In this document: in pieces, positions 30,509 to 37,189 of the stretch
Layout of the letters: each line of letters starts with the position of its first letter
Numbering within the stretch: position 1 is the stretch's first letter
Origin: a virus
Virus record (IMG/VR): IMGVR_UViG_3300046376_000041
Location: 1 to 41,469 of that record
Direction: 5' to 3' (one strand)
Length of the DNA: 41,469 bases
Notes under the pieces: generated by a model
What the model saw: the letters and a program-made list of their open reading frames with translations, nothing else
Databases searched by the model: none
Told to the model about the DNA's origin: nothing
Position numbers and translations under genes: made by a program

Positions 30509-30783
30509 CGATGGTACTCCAACTGATTTTTTTGGTTTCGGTTACAGGGCTGTTGAATCCGCGGTATTCTGCGGAAAAATGGCCGATCGTTAACCCGCCA
30601 GTCATGTTAGATTGACGCTGCGAATCCGGGTTTTGCTGGACCGCAAGGGGTTCTGGACTAGGAAAAGTACCGGTAGTGACTACGCTGTGATGGGTCGCGT
30701 TGATTGATTGCGTTCCGAAAAAGACAGCGGGGAGGATTAGATGACGCACAGGCTAGTCTCCGGCAGATCATTGTCTGGACCGG
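30509..30783 (-). other. Untranslated leader of the pL transcript
   Basis: About 265 bases lie between the inferred pL start and the first early gene. No convincing gene is present on either strand. It contains TTTTTTT (30529-30535) and CCGC/GCGG arms (around 30560-30575). Such a long leader could hold an antitermination site, relevant because this phage encodes a NusG-like protein, but I see no recognisable nut site. Confidence 0.4.
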
Positions 30784-30812
30784 AAGTTAGGACTTATAGT
30801 CCTGTGCGTCAA
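30784..30812 (-). promoter_or_regulatory. Leftward early promoter pL with operator OL
   Basis: On the minus strand, TTGACG (30812-30807) and TAACTT (30789-30784) are separated by 17 bases. Between them lies the palindrome GGAC-TTATA-GTCC (30790-30802). The same geometry occurs in the rightward promoter near 31299-31326. A repressor bound here would block the early operon that ends in ERF. Confidence 0.8.
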
Positions 30813-30837
30813 GAAAAAAGGGGGGGGTCTGGCGGAA

Positions 30838-31236
30838 TTATCCCGCCGACACGCTATCGGGCCGATCGTGTATCCTGGGCCGATGACGGCTGCTCGGTGG
30901 AGAATTGTTGCTATTGTCGGGAGTTGGAGCAGCAGGTGGCCAGCTCAGGCCCGGATGTGCCGCTTTCAGCTTGGCCGCTAGTTCTGGCTCAACACCGGCG
31001 AGTGAACCCCACAGCAAATAGTCCGGGGAAATGCGCAAAACGTGACACAGCATCTTCAGAAGAGGCACTGACGGCATACGCATCCCGCGCTCGATATAAC
31101 GGATAGTACTGGTATCCACCCCCGCGTCGGCGGCTAGGCGCGTCGGGCTGCCGCTGACCATCTCACGCACCCAGCGCAAGCGTTCGCCAAAGGCAACCGC
31201 CTCCTCCTTTTGCTCTTCGACGCTCGTGCGCGGCAT
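30838..31236 (-). CDS. CI-like phage repressor (XRE HTH)
   Basis: A 132-residue regulator with an XRE-type HTH at residues 15-75: FGERLRWVREMVSGSPTRLAADAGVDTSTIRYIERGMRMPSVPLLKMLCHVLRISPDYLLWG (key core RLAADAGVDTSTIRYIERG). The C-terminal part is Pro/Ser/Asn-rich without a visible LexA-like self-cleavage domain (no Ala-Gly or Ser/Lys dyad), so induction may use another route. It is divergent from the Cro-like gene, and the 101 bases between hold two GGAC-N5-GTCC sites; a third is at OL. This is the immunity repressor by position. Confidence 0.85.
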   Translation of the reverse strand: MPRTSVEEQKEEAVAFGERLRWVREMVSGSPTRLAADAGVDTSTIRYIERGMRMPSVPLLKMLCHVLRISPDYLLWGSLAGVEPELAAKLKAAHPGLSWPPAAPTPDNSNNSPPSSRHRPRIHDRPDSVSAG

Positions 31237-31254
31237 TTTACGGCTCCATCCTAC

Positions 31255-31326
31255 TGTCCAACAAAATGGGACATTCTGTCCTAAACCGCAAGCATGACTT
31301 GACGTGTGGACCCGGTGTCCTAGAGT
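31255..31326 (+). promoter_or_regulatory. Right operator region OR with pR (and pRM candidate)
   Basis: pR: TTGACG (31299-31304), 16 bases, TAGAGT (31321-31326), with operator GGAC-CCGGT-GTCC at 31308-31320 between the boxes. A second operator GGAC-ATTCT-GTCC is at 31269-31281. On the minus strand TTGCGG, 17 bases and CATTTT bracket it, a poor but plausible promoter for the repressor gene. A wider half-site pair, TGTCC/GGACA, is at 31255-31273. Confidence 0.8.
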
Positions 31327-31337
31327 ATCCCCCAGTC

Positions 31338-31559
31338 ATGAACCGGCACGCCAGGATTGTAGAAGCGCTGGGGGGGTCCACTCGGGTGGCCAGTCTGTTG
31401 GGACTGAAGGAAAACACCGTCTCCAAGTGGAAGCGCCGGGGCATTCCGTCGCACCACTGGCACCGCGTCATAGCCCTCTCGCCTGACCTCACGCCGGAAC
31501 TGCTGGACCGTACCAAGCCCCGCTATACCCAGCGGCGCTGCTGCGAGGCCGCCGAATGA
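31338..31559 (+). CDS. Cro-like HTH regulator, 73 aa
   Basis: A small DNA-binding protein of the YdaS/carph-type: MNRHARIVEALGGSTRVASLLGLKENTVSKWKRRGIPSHHWHRVIAL, key core VASLLGLKENTVSKWKRRG, then DLTPELLDR. It is the first gene behind pR and divergent from the repressor, so it should act like Cro to commit to lytic growth. ATG 31338 is chosen because the frame upstream overlaps the promoter. The stop overlaps the next ATG (ATGA). Confidence 0.85.
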   Translation: MNRHARIVEALGGSTRVASLLGLKENTVSKWKRRGIPSHHWHRVIALSPDLTPELLDRTKPRYTQRRCCEAAE

Positions 31560-31939
31560 CCGGCGCGCGGATGCCAGGCAGCACGCTGCAGACCGGTGCG
31601 GCGTTCGGCGCGGAACTGAAGGCGCGGGTGGCCGAGCTGTGGGCGGTGCGGCCGGAACTCTCGGCGCGGCTGATCGGTGAGCGGCTGGGGCTGCGCAAGG
31701 CGCAGGTGGTCGGGATTGTCCACCGGCTCGGCCTGCCGACGCGCCCCTCGCCGATCGTGCGAAAGGTGACGCCCCCTCCCCCGCCGGAGCCTGTGGTGCG
31801 TGCGCCGCGTCCTCCGCGCCCGGTCGAGCCGACGGCGCTCAGGATGCGCCCCCTGGTGTGGTCGTTCGATTGCCCTGCCTGCGCCCGGCGGCTGTTCCGC
31901 GAGGGCTGCGCGGCCCGGCTAGAGGCGATGGCGGCATGA
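31556..31939 (+). CDS. GcrA-like regulator
   Basis: A 127-residue protein. Residues 20-63 (LKARVAELWAVRPELSARLIGERLGLRKAQVVGIVHRLGLPTR) match the N-terminal HTH of GcrA, an alphaproteobacterial sigma70 cofactor that reads adenine-methylated GANTC. The middle is Pro/Arg-rich, and the C terminus has CPACARRLFREGC, a possible zinc-binding Cys cluster not typical of cellular GcrA. Since the same operon encodes an adenine methylase, control by DNA methylation is plausible. It starts and ends with ATGA overlaps. Confidence 0.7.
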   Translation: MTGARMPGSTLQTGAAFGAELKARVAELWAVRPELSARLIGERLGLRKAQVVGIVHRLGLPTRPSPIVRKVTPPPPPEPVVRAPRPPRPVEPTALRMRPLVWSFDCPACARRLFREGCAARLEAMAA

Positions 31940-32748
31940 TGCGCGTGCTCGACCTGTTCAGCGGCATCGGCGCCTTTTCTCTGGGTTTAGAGAGAACTGG
32001 CGGGTTTCAAACGACTGCTTTTGTGGAAATCGACCCATTCTGCCGGCGGGTGCTGGCCAAACACTGGCCGGAGGTTCCGCAATATGACGACGTTCGATCC
32101 CTCACGGCTGAGCGACTGCGTGCAGATGGAATTTCCGTGGATGTTATCTGCGGCGGCTTCCCCTGCCAGGACATCAGCACCGCAGGACGCGGCGCAGGGC
32201 TTGCCGGCGAGCGATCCGGACTGTGGTCCGAGTTCGCCAGGCTCATTGGCGAGGTACGACCGCGCTACGTCATCGTGGAGAACGTCGCAGCTCTGCTTGG
32301 ACGGGGACTGGGAACGGTTCTCGGAGACCTGGCCGCGCTCCGGTACGATGCAGAATGGCACTGCATACCCGCTGCGGCCGTTGGCGCACCCCACATCAGG
32401 GACCGGGTCTGGATCGTGGCCTACGCCGCAGGCGCGGGACGAGCGGACTGGCATGGCGAACCGGGTGGGCGATTCGCGCCGGCACGGGGGCTGGAACCTG
32501 TCGGACTGGGCTGCGAAATGGCCGACGCCAACTACAGACCGTTGGTCCGGCCTCCAATCCCACGGCCGGAATGCAATCCTTGGGAAATTGAACCCCGTGT
32601 GGGTCGAGTGGTTGATGGGGCTGCCTCTCGGGTGGACCGACGTAAGCGGCTGATCGGGCTGGGCAACTCCCTCGTCCCGCAAATCCCCGAACTGATCGGG
32701 CGGGCTATTCTCGCCGTCGAGGCCTCCGCTGCGGAGCTTGCAGTATGA
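31936..32748 (+). CDS. C5-cytosine DNA methyltransferase
   Basis: A 270-residue enzyme transferring methyl from S-adenosylmethionine to cytosine C5. Motifs in order: I, DLFSGIGAFSLGLE (about 5-18); II, VEIDPFC; IV, GGFPCQDIS with catalytic Cys (about 75-83); VI, ENVAAL (about 115); VIII, HIRDRVW (about 155); X, GLGNSLVPQIPELIG near the C terminus. The target recognition part is short, so the enzyme is compact. A second frame (32021-32653) is open across it and carries recurring sequence (see findings). It probably protects phage DNA from host restriction. ATG 31936 overlaps the previous stop. Confidence 0.9.
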   Translation: MMRVLDLFSGIGAFSLGLERTGGFQTTAFVEIDPFCRRVLAKHWPEVPQYDDVRSLTAERLRADGISVDVICGGFPCQDISTAGRGAGLAGERSGLWSEFARLIGEVRPRYVIVENVAALLGRGLGTVLGDLAALRYDAEWHCIPAAAVGAPHIRDRVWIVAYAAGAGRADWHGEPGGRFAPARGLEPVGLGCEMADANYRPLVRPPIPRPECNPWEIEPRVGRVVDGAASRVDRRKRLIGLGNSLVPQIPELIGRAILAVEASAAELAV

Positions 32749-33233
32749 GCGACGCGGTGCAGACCGCCAGGCCGAAGCGTCCGCGGCTCAAGCTGGTCGC
32801 GCCGGTCGTGCCGGAGGACGAGCTGCATTGTGCCGCGGCTCAGATGCTCGACGTCGCAGTAGCGCCCCCCGCCATGTGGACCTGTTTCCCGGCGGGCAAT
32901 GTCCCGTTACCGCCGGAATATGCCGCCAAGCTAGCGCGGATGGGCTTGCACTCAGGCTGGCCGGATATTTTGATCGTATATCGCAACATATACGGCATTG
33001 AATTGAAGCGTCAGGGCGGCGTCCTGTCGCGCACCCGCACTGTGCGAACCCGCCGGGGTGGCCTGCGGGTGATCGAGGGCCAGGTCGATACGTTCCCAAA
33101 ACTGGTAAAAGCGGGCATGTGCATCGCTGTGTGTCGCTCGATCGATGAGATTCTGGCGGCTTTGCGCGACTGGTCTATCCCACTCAGGATCAGCACGGAC
33201 CTGCCGGTGCGGGTCGGTGGGGGTGTCGCGTGA
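32745..33233 (+). CDS. VRR-NUC domain nuclease-like protein
   Basis: A 162-residue protein with a PD-(D/E)XK-type VRR-NUC fold: GLHSGWPDILIVYRNIYGIELKRQGG (about 68-92) carries the PD...ELK catalytic residues, then TPKLVKAGM-like and CRSIDEILAAL helices. The N-terminal 40 residues are a basic, Pro-rich tail. Such nucleases cut branched or flapped DNA during replication and recombination. It lies in the replication operon between two methyltransferases, with four-base overlaps on both sides. Confidence 0.85.
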   Translation: MSDAVQTARPKRPRLKLVAPVVPEDELHCAAAQMLDVAVAPPAMWTCFPAGNVPLPPEYAAKLARMGLHSGWPDILIVYRNIYGIELKRQGGVLSRTRTVRTRRGGLRVIEGQVDTFPKLVKAGMCIAVCRSIDEILAALRDWSIPLRISTDLPVRVGGGVA

Positions 33234-34189
33234 AGGCGCCATTCCCGCAGTTCGGCGGTAAGCGCACGATCGCCGACTCAGTGTGGTCACGCCTCGGGGC
33301 ACCCGCGCAATATATCGAGCCATTCTGTGCCTCAGCCGCCGTGCTACTCGCCGCGCCGCGCCCTGCCTCGCTGGAGGTGGTGAACGATATCAACGGCTTT
33401 ATCGCCAACTTCTGGCGCGCGACCAAACACCAACCGGCAGCGGTGGCGGAGGCGGCGGACTATCCGGTGAGCCACATCGACCTCGGGGCCTCTCATGTCT
33501 GGCTGATGGCGCAGCGTGAGCGGATCGGTGCTTCGTTGCAGGACATCGAATGGCCCGGCGATGCAAAGGCTGCAGGCCGATGGCTGCATGGTCAGTGCTG
33601 CTGGATCGGTTCAGGATGGTGCGAATGGATCGGTAAGGTTCCCCACGCCAGCAATGCCGGGAAGGGTGTCCAGGCGATCGGGCAGGTTCCCCACGCCAGC
33701 AATGCCGGGATGGGCTATGACCACCTCCTAACCTCATGCGGGCGGACAGCATGGCGATGGTTGCACGAACTCGCCAACCGCCTGGAGCGCGTGCGCGTTG
33801 TTCACGGAGACTGGACGCGCTGCCTGAACAACCACTTTGGCGGCGCTGACACCGCGATATTCCTCGACCCGCCTTACCGCTCATTCGAGGCGGTCTATGG
33901 CAACGGCGCCCCGGTTGCCGACGCGGTTGAGGCGTGGGTGCGGGATCACGCCCGGTTGCGGATCGCGCTCTGTGGCCACGTTGGCGATTACGACCTGCCC
34001 GGCTGGGATGTGATGCAGTGGGATCGCGGGCGGCTGACATATGCCGGCGGCAAGACGACCGATCAGGAGTGCATCTGGTATTCCCCCGCGTGCTTGCCGC
34101 GCGAGCAGGCTGACCTGTTCTCATGGCCGGCCGCCGCCGATCCGCAGGACGCGCGGTTCGCCGACCTGTTCGCGGAGGACGCGGCGTGA
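33230..34189 (+). CDS. D12-class N6-adenine DNA methyltransferase
   Basis: A 319-residue Dam-like enzyme. KAPFPQFGGKRTIAD (N terminus) is motif I (FGGKR, where cellular enzymes have WPGGK); EVVNDINGF follows; DTAIFLDPPYRS (about 222) is the DPPY catalytic motif. Between these lies a lineage-specific insert at about residues 133-165 with a 16-residue tandem repeat (GKVPHASNAGKGVQAI and GQVPHASNAGMG). Start is GTG 33230, overlapping the previous stop. It probably masks restriction sites or marks DNA for the GcrA-like protein. Confidence 0.9.
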   Translation: MKAPFPQFGGKRTIADSVWSRLGAPAQYIEPFCASAAVLLAAPRPASLEVVNDINGFIANFWRATKHQPAAVAEAADYPVSHIDLGASHVWLMAQRERIGASLQDIEWPGDAKAAGRWLHGQCCWIGSGWCEWIGKVPHASNAGKGVQAIGQVPHASNAGMGYDHLLTSCGRTAWRWLHELANRLERVRVVHGDWTRCLNNHFGGADTAIFLDPPYRSFEAVYGNGAPVADAVEAWVRDHARLRIALCGHVGDYDLPGWDVMQWDRGRLTYAGGKTTDQECIWYSPACLPREQADLFSWPAAADPQDARFADLFAEDAA

Positions 34190-34356
34190 CCGAAACCCCG
34201 AGCCTCTGGTGCGCGATCTGCGAACGCGAGATTCGGGGCGGGCCGCCGCCTGGCACCGGGGGCGTGTGGCTGTGCCCGAAGTGCGCGGCCAATCCCGTGC
34301 TGGTGCAGGCGTTCGTCGAGGGCCGCGCTCGTTTGGCTGAGGAGAATGCGGCGTGA
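34186..34356 (+). CDS. Zinc-ribbon protein, 56 aa
   Basis: Two Cys pairs, CAIC (residues 9-12) and CPKC (about 31-34), form a zinc ribbon; the rest is a short helix (LVQAFVEGRARLAEEN). GTG 34186 overlaps the methylase stop (GTGA), which decides the start over the upstream ATG 34123. Probably a small DNA- or protein-binding accessory of the replication operon. Confidence 0.7.
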   Translation: MTETPSLWCAICEREIRGGPPPGTGGVWLCPKCAANPVLVQAFVEGRARLAEENAA

Positions 34357-34523
34357 ACGGCGTTGCCGACTCAGTGCGGATCGGCCAAAATGACTGCGCC
34401 CCGGGGCGGGAACCCCAGGGCGCTGTATTGGTACGCCGTCCGGCCGCGGACGACATAGGTAGACGGTGCAACCCCTATGTATCGCAGCCGGACGGCCCCG
34501 ACAAGAGGGGCGTGCCGCCGTGA
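34353..34523 (+). CDS. Hypothetical protein, 56 aa
   Basis: An ORF from GTG 34353 to TGA 34523, overlapping both neighbours by GTGA. The product (VNGVADSVRIGQNDCAPGRE..., ending GPDKRGVPP) has no regular secondary structure and may be disordered. The two perfect overlaps are the main support; it fills a stretch otherwise lacking a gene in this compact operon. Confidence 0.45.
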   Translation: MNGVADSVRIGQNDCAPGREPQGAVLVRRPAADDIGRRCNPYVSQPDGPDKRGVPP

Positions 34524-36028
34524 GCGAACAACGGGACTCCGAATACGCCGATCTGCGCGGTGAGCCGCTGCCGGACCACCTCGCTGCATTCTGGGACAGG
34601 CTGGACGAGCCACAGCGCGCTATCATCCGCGGCCAACACTGGCGCCTGCCGAATTTCAACCATCCCCTGGCGGTTTCTGCCTGCGTGACGCTGTTCCTGG
34701 CGAACAACCTGACGCTCGATGATGCGCTGCAGTTCGTCCGGTTCGATGACGGGCTGGGGTGGTTTCAGCCGCTGCATGGCGAGCTGCTGCGGCAGGAATG
34801 GCAGCGCCGGCTGGACGAAGAGGCCAAGCAACGCGTCGCCGCGGATAACGCGGGCAAAAAGGCGGCAGAATACCTGGTGGTCACCGACGAGCCCTGGGAG
34901 CCGGCCACGCTTCCCGCGCGCCCGTGGCTCGCCATGCCATACCTGATGCGGTCGGAACTCACTTTGCCGCACGGGCCGGGCGGCGGGGGCAAGTCGCAAC
35001 TCGCCATCGCCTGGTCGGTCGCGCTCGCCCTCGGCAAGCCATTCGGCCGGCTCTGGCCGAAGCAGCGTGCCCGTGTCGTGCTCACCAATTTCGAGGATAG
35101 CGCCGACGAACAGAAGCGGCGGATCACCGCTGCGCTGGAGTTTTTCGGCGTTGGCCCGGCGCAACTGAAGGGCTGGCTCTACCGGGTCTGTGTCGGGCCG
35201 AATGGTGACGCCACGATGTTCGAGATCGACGAGCGTGGCGCCGTCGTGACGACGCCATGCTTCGATGCTCTGGTGTCGGCCTGCGAGACAATCCAGCCGG
35301 ATTGTGTGTTTCTCGATCCTTTGGTGGCGATCAACGCGGTGCCGGAGGCCGACAACCAACTGATGCGCCGCATGATGGTCATCCTGCGCGCTCGGCTGGC
35401 GCACCAGTTCAATGCCGCCGTGGTCCCGCTGCACCACGACAACAAGAGCGGCGACGACAACGAAGGCTCCGACCAGACCAACGTGCGGGGCGGCGGCGAC
35501 ATCGTCAACGGCGTACGGTTCGAGCTGGCGGTGAAGAAGATGACCGTGCTGCAGGCCGAGCAGATGCAGATCGACCCGGCCCGGCGCGGCTATTACTTCC
35601 GGCTCGGTTCGCCGGCATCGAAGCTGAACTATTCCGCGCCCGAGGAAAGCGAATGGTTCGAGCGGCTGACCGCGATCATCAACGAGGAGGAGGTTGTCCG
35701 ATGCATTCCCTGGGAGCCGCCATCCGGCAAGCTCGACCAGGCGCAGATCAGCCGGCTGATCGAGGCCATCGAGAAAGGCACCAAAGTCGGGCCGTATTCC
35801 CCGCAGCTTGGTAATACCGATCGGTCCCTTGGACCCGTGCTGGTCGAGGTCGGCGTTGTGGCAGCAAGCGCTCAACGCTGGGCCTTACGGACGCTTTACC
35901 AGTCAGGCCGGGTCGTCAAGGCGAAGTGGAAACTCCCTGGGCGCGGCTCCGATGAGCGCTCCGGGCTCCGCACCGACGCCGGATTACCCTACAACTGGGA
36001 GTGGAGTGACCGTGATGATGAACCCTGA
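34520..36028 (+). CDS. RepA-like replicative helicase / AAA ATPase
   Basis: A 502-residue RecA-fold ATPase. The Walker A motif GPGGGGKS lies at about residues 152-159, Walker B-like CVFLDPLVAIN at about 260-270, followed by VVPLHHDNKSG and NVRGGGDIVNGVRF. This resembles the RSF1010 RepA-type hexameric helicases (AAA_25 family) found in many alphaproteobacterial phages and plasmids. The N-terminal 130 residues are helical (probable loading domain), and the C-terminal 110 look like a winged helix. GTG 34520 overlaps the previous stop. No DNA polymerase is encoded, so host polymerase is used. Confidence 0.85.
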   Translation: MSEQRDSEYADLRGEPLPDHLAAFWDRLDEPQRAIIRGQHWRLPNFNHPLAVSACVTLFLANNLTLDDALQFVRFDDGLGWFQPLHGELLRQEWQRRLDEEAKQRVAADNAGKKAAEYLVVTDEPWEPATLPARPWLAMPYLMRSELTLPHGPGGGGKSQLAIAWSVALALGKPFGRLWPKQRARVVLTNFEDSADEQKRRITAALEFFGVGPAQLKGWLYRVCVGPNGDATMFEIDERGAVVTTPCFDALVSACETIQPDCVFLDPLVAINAVPEADNQLMRRMMVILRARLAHQFNAAVVPLHHDNKSGDDNEGSDQTNVRGGGDIVNGVRFELAVKKMTVLQAEQMQIDPARRGYYFRLGSPASKLNYSAPEESEWFERLTAIINEEEVVRCIPWEPPSGKLDQAQISRLIEAIEKGTKVGPYSPQLGNTDRSLGPVLVEVGVVAASAQRWALRTLYQSGRVVKAKWKLPGRGSDERSGLRTDAGLPYNWEWSDRDDEP

Positions 36029-36347
36029 TGCTGCGGCGCACAACATCCTCCCAACTTTTCCAAAAACGCCCTACGGCTTGGAAGAAGTTGGGAGCCGTTC
36101 CGAGCCTCCCAACTTCTTCCGTAGGAGGGCGCCAAATGTTGTTAGGAGGCTCCCAACTTCCTCCCAAGATCGCTCCCAACTTTCCGAAAATCCTCCCAAG
36201 TTTCCCGAGGAGCCTCCGCAACCACCAGATGCACCACCCTGGTTGCAGGCGGCGTATCACGTCGCCCTCGCGGATGCTCTGCTGCGCGGCGACCAGGTCG
36301 GCGCCAATGCGCTGCGCTACCGGCTGCGCGCCCTGGAGGCCCGATGA
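36015..36347 (+). CDS. Iteron-containing hypothetical protein, 110 aa
   Basis: The gene starts in the end of the helicase gene (ATG 36015) and ends with ATGA. Its N-terminal half is Pro/Ser-rich and repetitive (PTFP, PPNFF, LPTSS, PKFP), simply because the DNA carries repeats of CTCCCAACTT. The C-terminal 40 residues (PPWLQAAYHVALADALLRGDQVGANALRYRLRALEAR) form an amphipathic helical domain. It may be a replication accessory; or the repeats may be the functional part. Confidence 0.55.
   Translation: MMNPDAAAHNILPTFPKTPYGLEEVGSRSEPPNFFRRRAPNVVRRLPTSSQDRSQLSENPPKFPEEPPQPPDAPPWLQAAYHVALADALLRGDQVGANALRYRLRALEAR
36048..36202. repeat. Iteron-like repeats, candidate replication origin
   Basis: CTCCCAACTT is found exactly at 36048-36057, 36106-36115, 36150-36159 and 36173-36182, and inverted at 36085-36094. 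Variants lie at 36161-36170 (CTCCCAAGAT) and 36193-36202 (CTCCCAAGTT). Seven copies in 155 bases, next to the helicase gene, fit iterons bound by an initiator. They lie within a reading frame, as in lambda's O gene. Spacing is irregular, so a transcription or other role is also possible. Confidence 0.7.
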
Positions 36348-36436
36348 CCCGTCGGCACGCGCCAGATCCGGGAGGACATCCCCACGGACATGGGGCGGGA
36401 CATGACCCCAGACATGTCCGGGGACATCCGCCATGA
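36344..36436 (+). CDS. Possible His/Gly-rich micropeptide, 30 aa; GGACAT cluster
   Basis: A 30-codon ORF linked by ATGA overlaps at both ends (36344, 36433). The peptide is His/Gly/Pro/Arg-rich (PGGHPHGHGAGHDPRHV). The DNA holds GGACAT at 36374, 36386, 36398 and 36422 plus ATGTCC at 36414, so the composition may reflect a protein-binding site more than a peptide. Metal binding by the histidines is possible. Confidence 0.4.
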   Translation: MTRRHAPDPGGHPHGHGAGHDPRHVRGHPP

Positions 36437-36609
36437 CCAACCCCAGCCTCTGCCATGGCCACCGCATCTTCCCGTTCGGCTACGAATGCCACTGGCTCCG
36501 CTGCCCCGTCCTCTGGGACGACGAGTTGTGCATCTTCCGCCTCCACGACGACGACCCGAACCCAGACGACGACCCCAGATGCCGCCCGCAGGACCACCAT
36601 GCCGCTTGA
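36433..36609 (+). CDS. Cys/Asp-rich small protein, 58 aa
   Basis: Begins MTNPSLCHGHRIFPFGYECHWLRCPVLWDDELC and ends with an Asp/Pro-rich tail (DDDPNPDDDPRC). Five cysteines and several histidines in the first 35 residues suggest a small metal-binding domain. It overlaps both neighbours (ATGA at the start; its end overlaps the NusG-like gene by 11 bases). Confidence 0.5.
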   Translation: MTNPSLCHGHRIFPFGYECHWLRCPVLWDDELCIFRLHDDDPNPDDDPRCRPQDHHAA

Positions 36610-37189
36610 CCTCCAACCGGGTAGCCAGTTAGATGCCCCCAGCCGCGAGACGCAGCCGCACCTCCGGTGCTACAGCATTCGCGCCCGGTGGGCCTGCGTC
36701 TACACCCACCCTCAAGCCGAGTTCTGGGCCAATGCCAACCTGAAACGCGCCGGCTATCGCACCTACCTCCCAACCTGCGCCGTCCAGCGCCGCGACCGCG
36801 TCATCCCAACCCTGCGACACACCGTCACCGTCCCATTGTTTGCCCGCTACCTGTTCCTCCGCTTCAACCACCGCGCCGAAAGCTGGTCTCCCATCCGCGC
36901 CGCTCCAGGCGTCGCCGATCTCGTCCGCTCAGGTCCAGATCTGCACTACGCCTCAGACGAGGCTGTGGACGCGCTACAAGCTGCCCAGGCTCTGTCCGCT
37001 ACCCAACCACCAGAAAACGCCCAATGGGCGCCAGGGGCCGCCGTAGCCGTCGCAGCAGGGGCGTTCGCAGGTCACCCAGCCGTCGTTCTCGCCGTCTCAC
37101 GACATTCCGCCACCGTCGCCCTCATGCTGTTCGGCGAATTGCGGAATGTCACAGTCGATGTGGATTGTCTTGTGGCTAGAGATGAGTGA
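36599..37189 (+). CDS. NusG/RfaH-like transcription factor
   Basis: A 196-residue protein. The NGN domain is clear at residues 24-115: CYSIRARWACVYTHPQAEFWANANLKRAGYRTYLPTCAVQRRDRV then VTVPLFARYLFLRFNHRAESWSPIRAAPGVADLVR. A C-terminal KOW-like segment follows (WAPGAAVAVAAGAFAGHPAVVLAVSRHSATVALMLFG...VTVDVDCL). Such proteins bind RNA polymerase and promote elongation, in RfaH's case only on specific operons. A phage copy may support late transcription or antitermination. ATG 36599 is chosen since the upstream frame lies in the Cys-rich gene. Confidence 0.85.
   Translation: MPLDLQPGSQLDAPSRETQPHLRCYSIRARWACVYTHPQAEFWANANLKRAGYRTYLPTCAVQRRDRVIPTLRHTVTVPLFARYLFLRFNHRAESWSPIRAAPGVADLVRSGPDLHYASDEAVDALQAAQALSATQPPENAQWAPGAAVAVAAGAFAGHPAVVLAVSRHSATVALMLFGELRNVTVDVDCLVARDE

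Noticed and set aside
30741-31106. Rightward ORF of 121 codons with GGGGAGGA upstream
   Set aside because: Most of it is antisense to the repressor gene and the composition is not protein-like; it also covers the pL/OL site.
33638-33714. Repeated GTTCCCCACGCC resembling a CRISPR repeat in reverse orientation
   Set aside because: The period is 48 bases, it lacks the GCGGGGAT half, and it encodes a tandem peptide repeat in the adenine methylase.
34390-34420. CCCCGGGGCGGGAACCCC as a further CRISPR-like repeat
   Set aside because: Lacks the TTCATCCCCGC half and has no partner at 61 bases.
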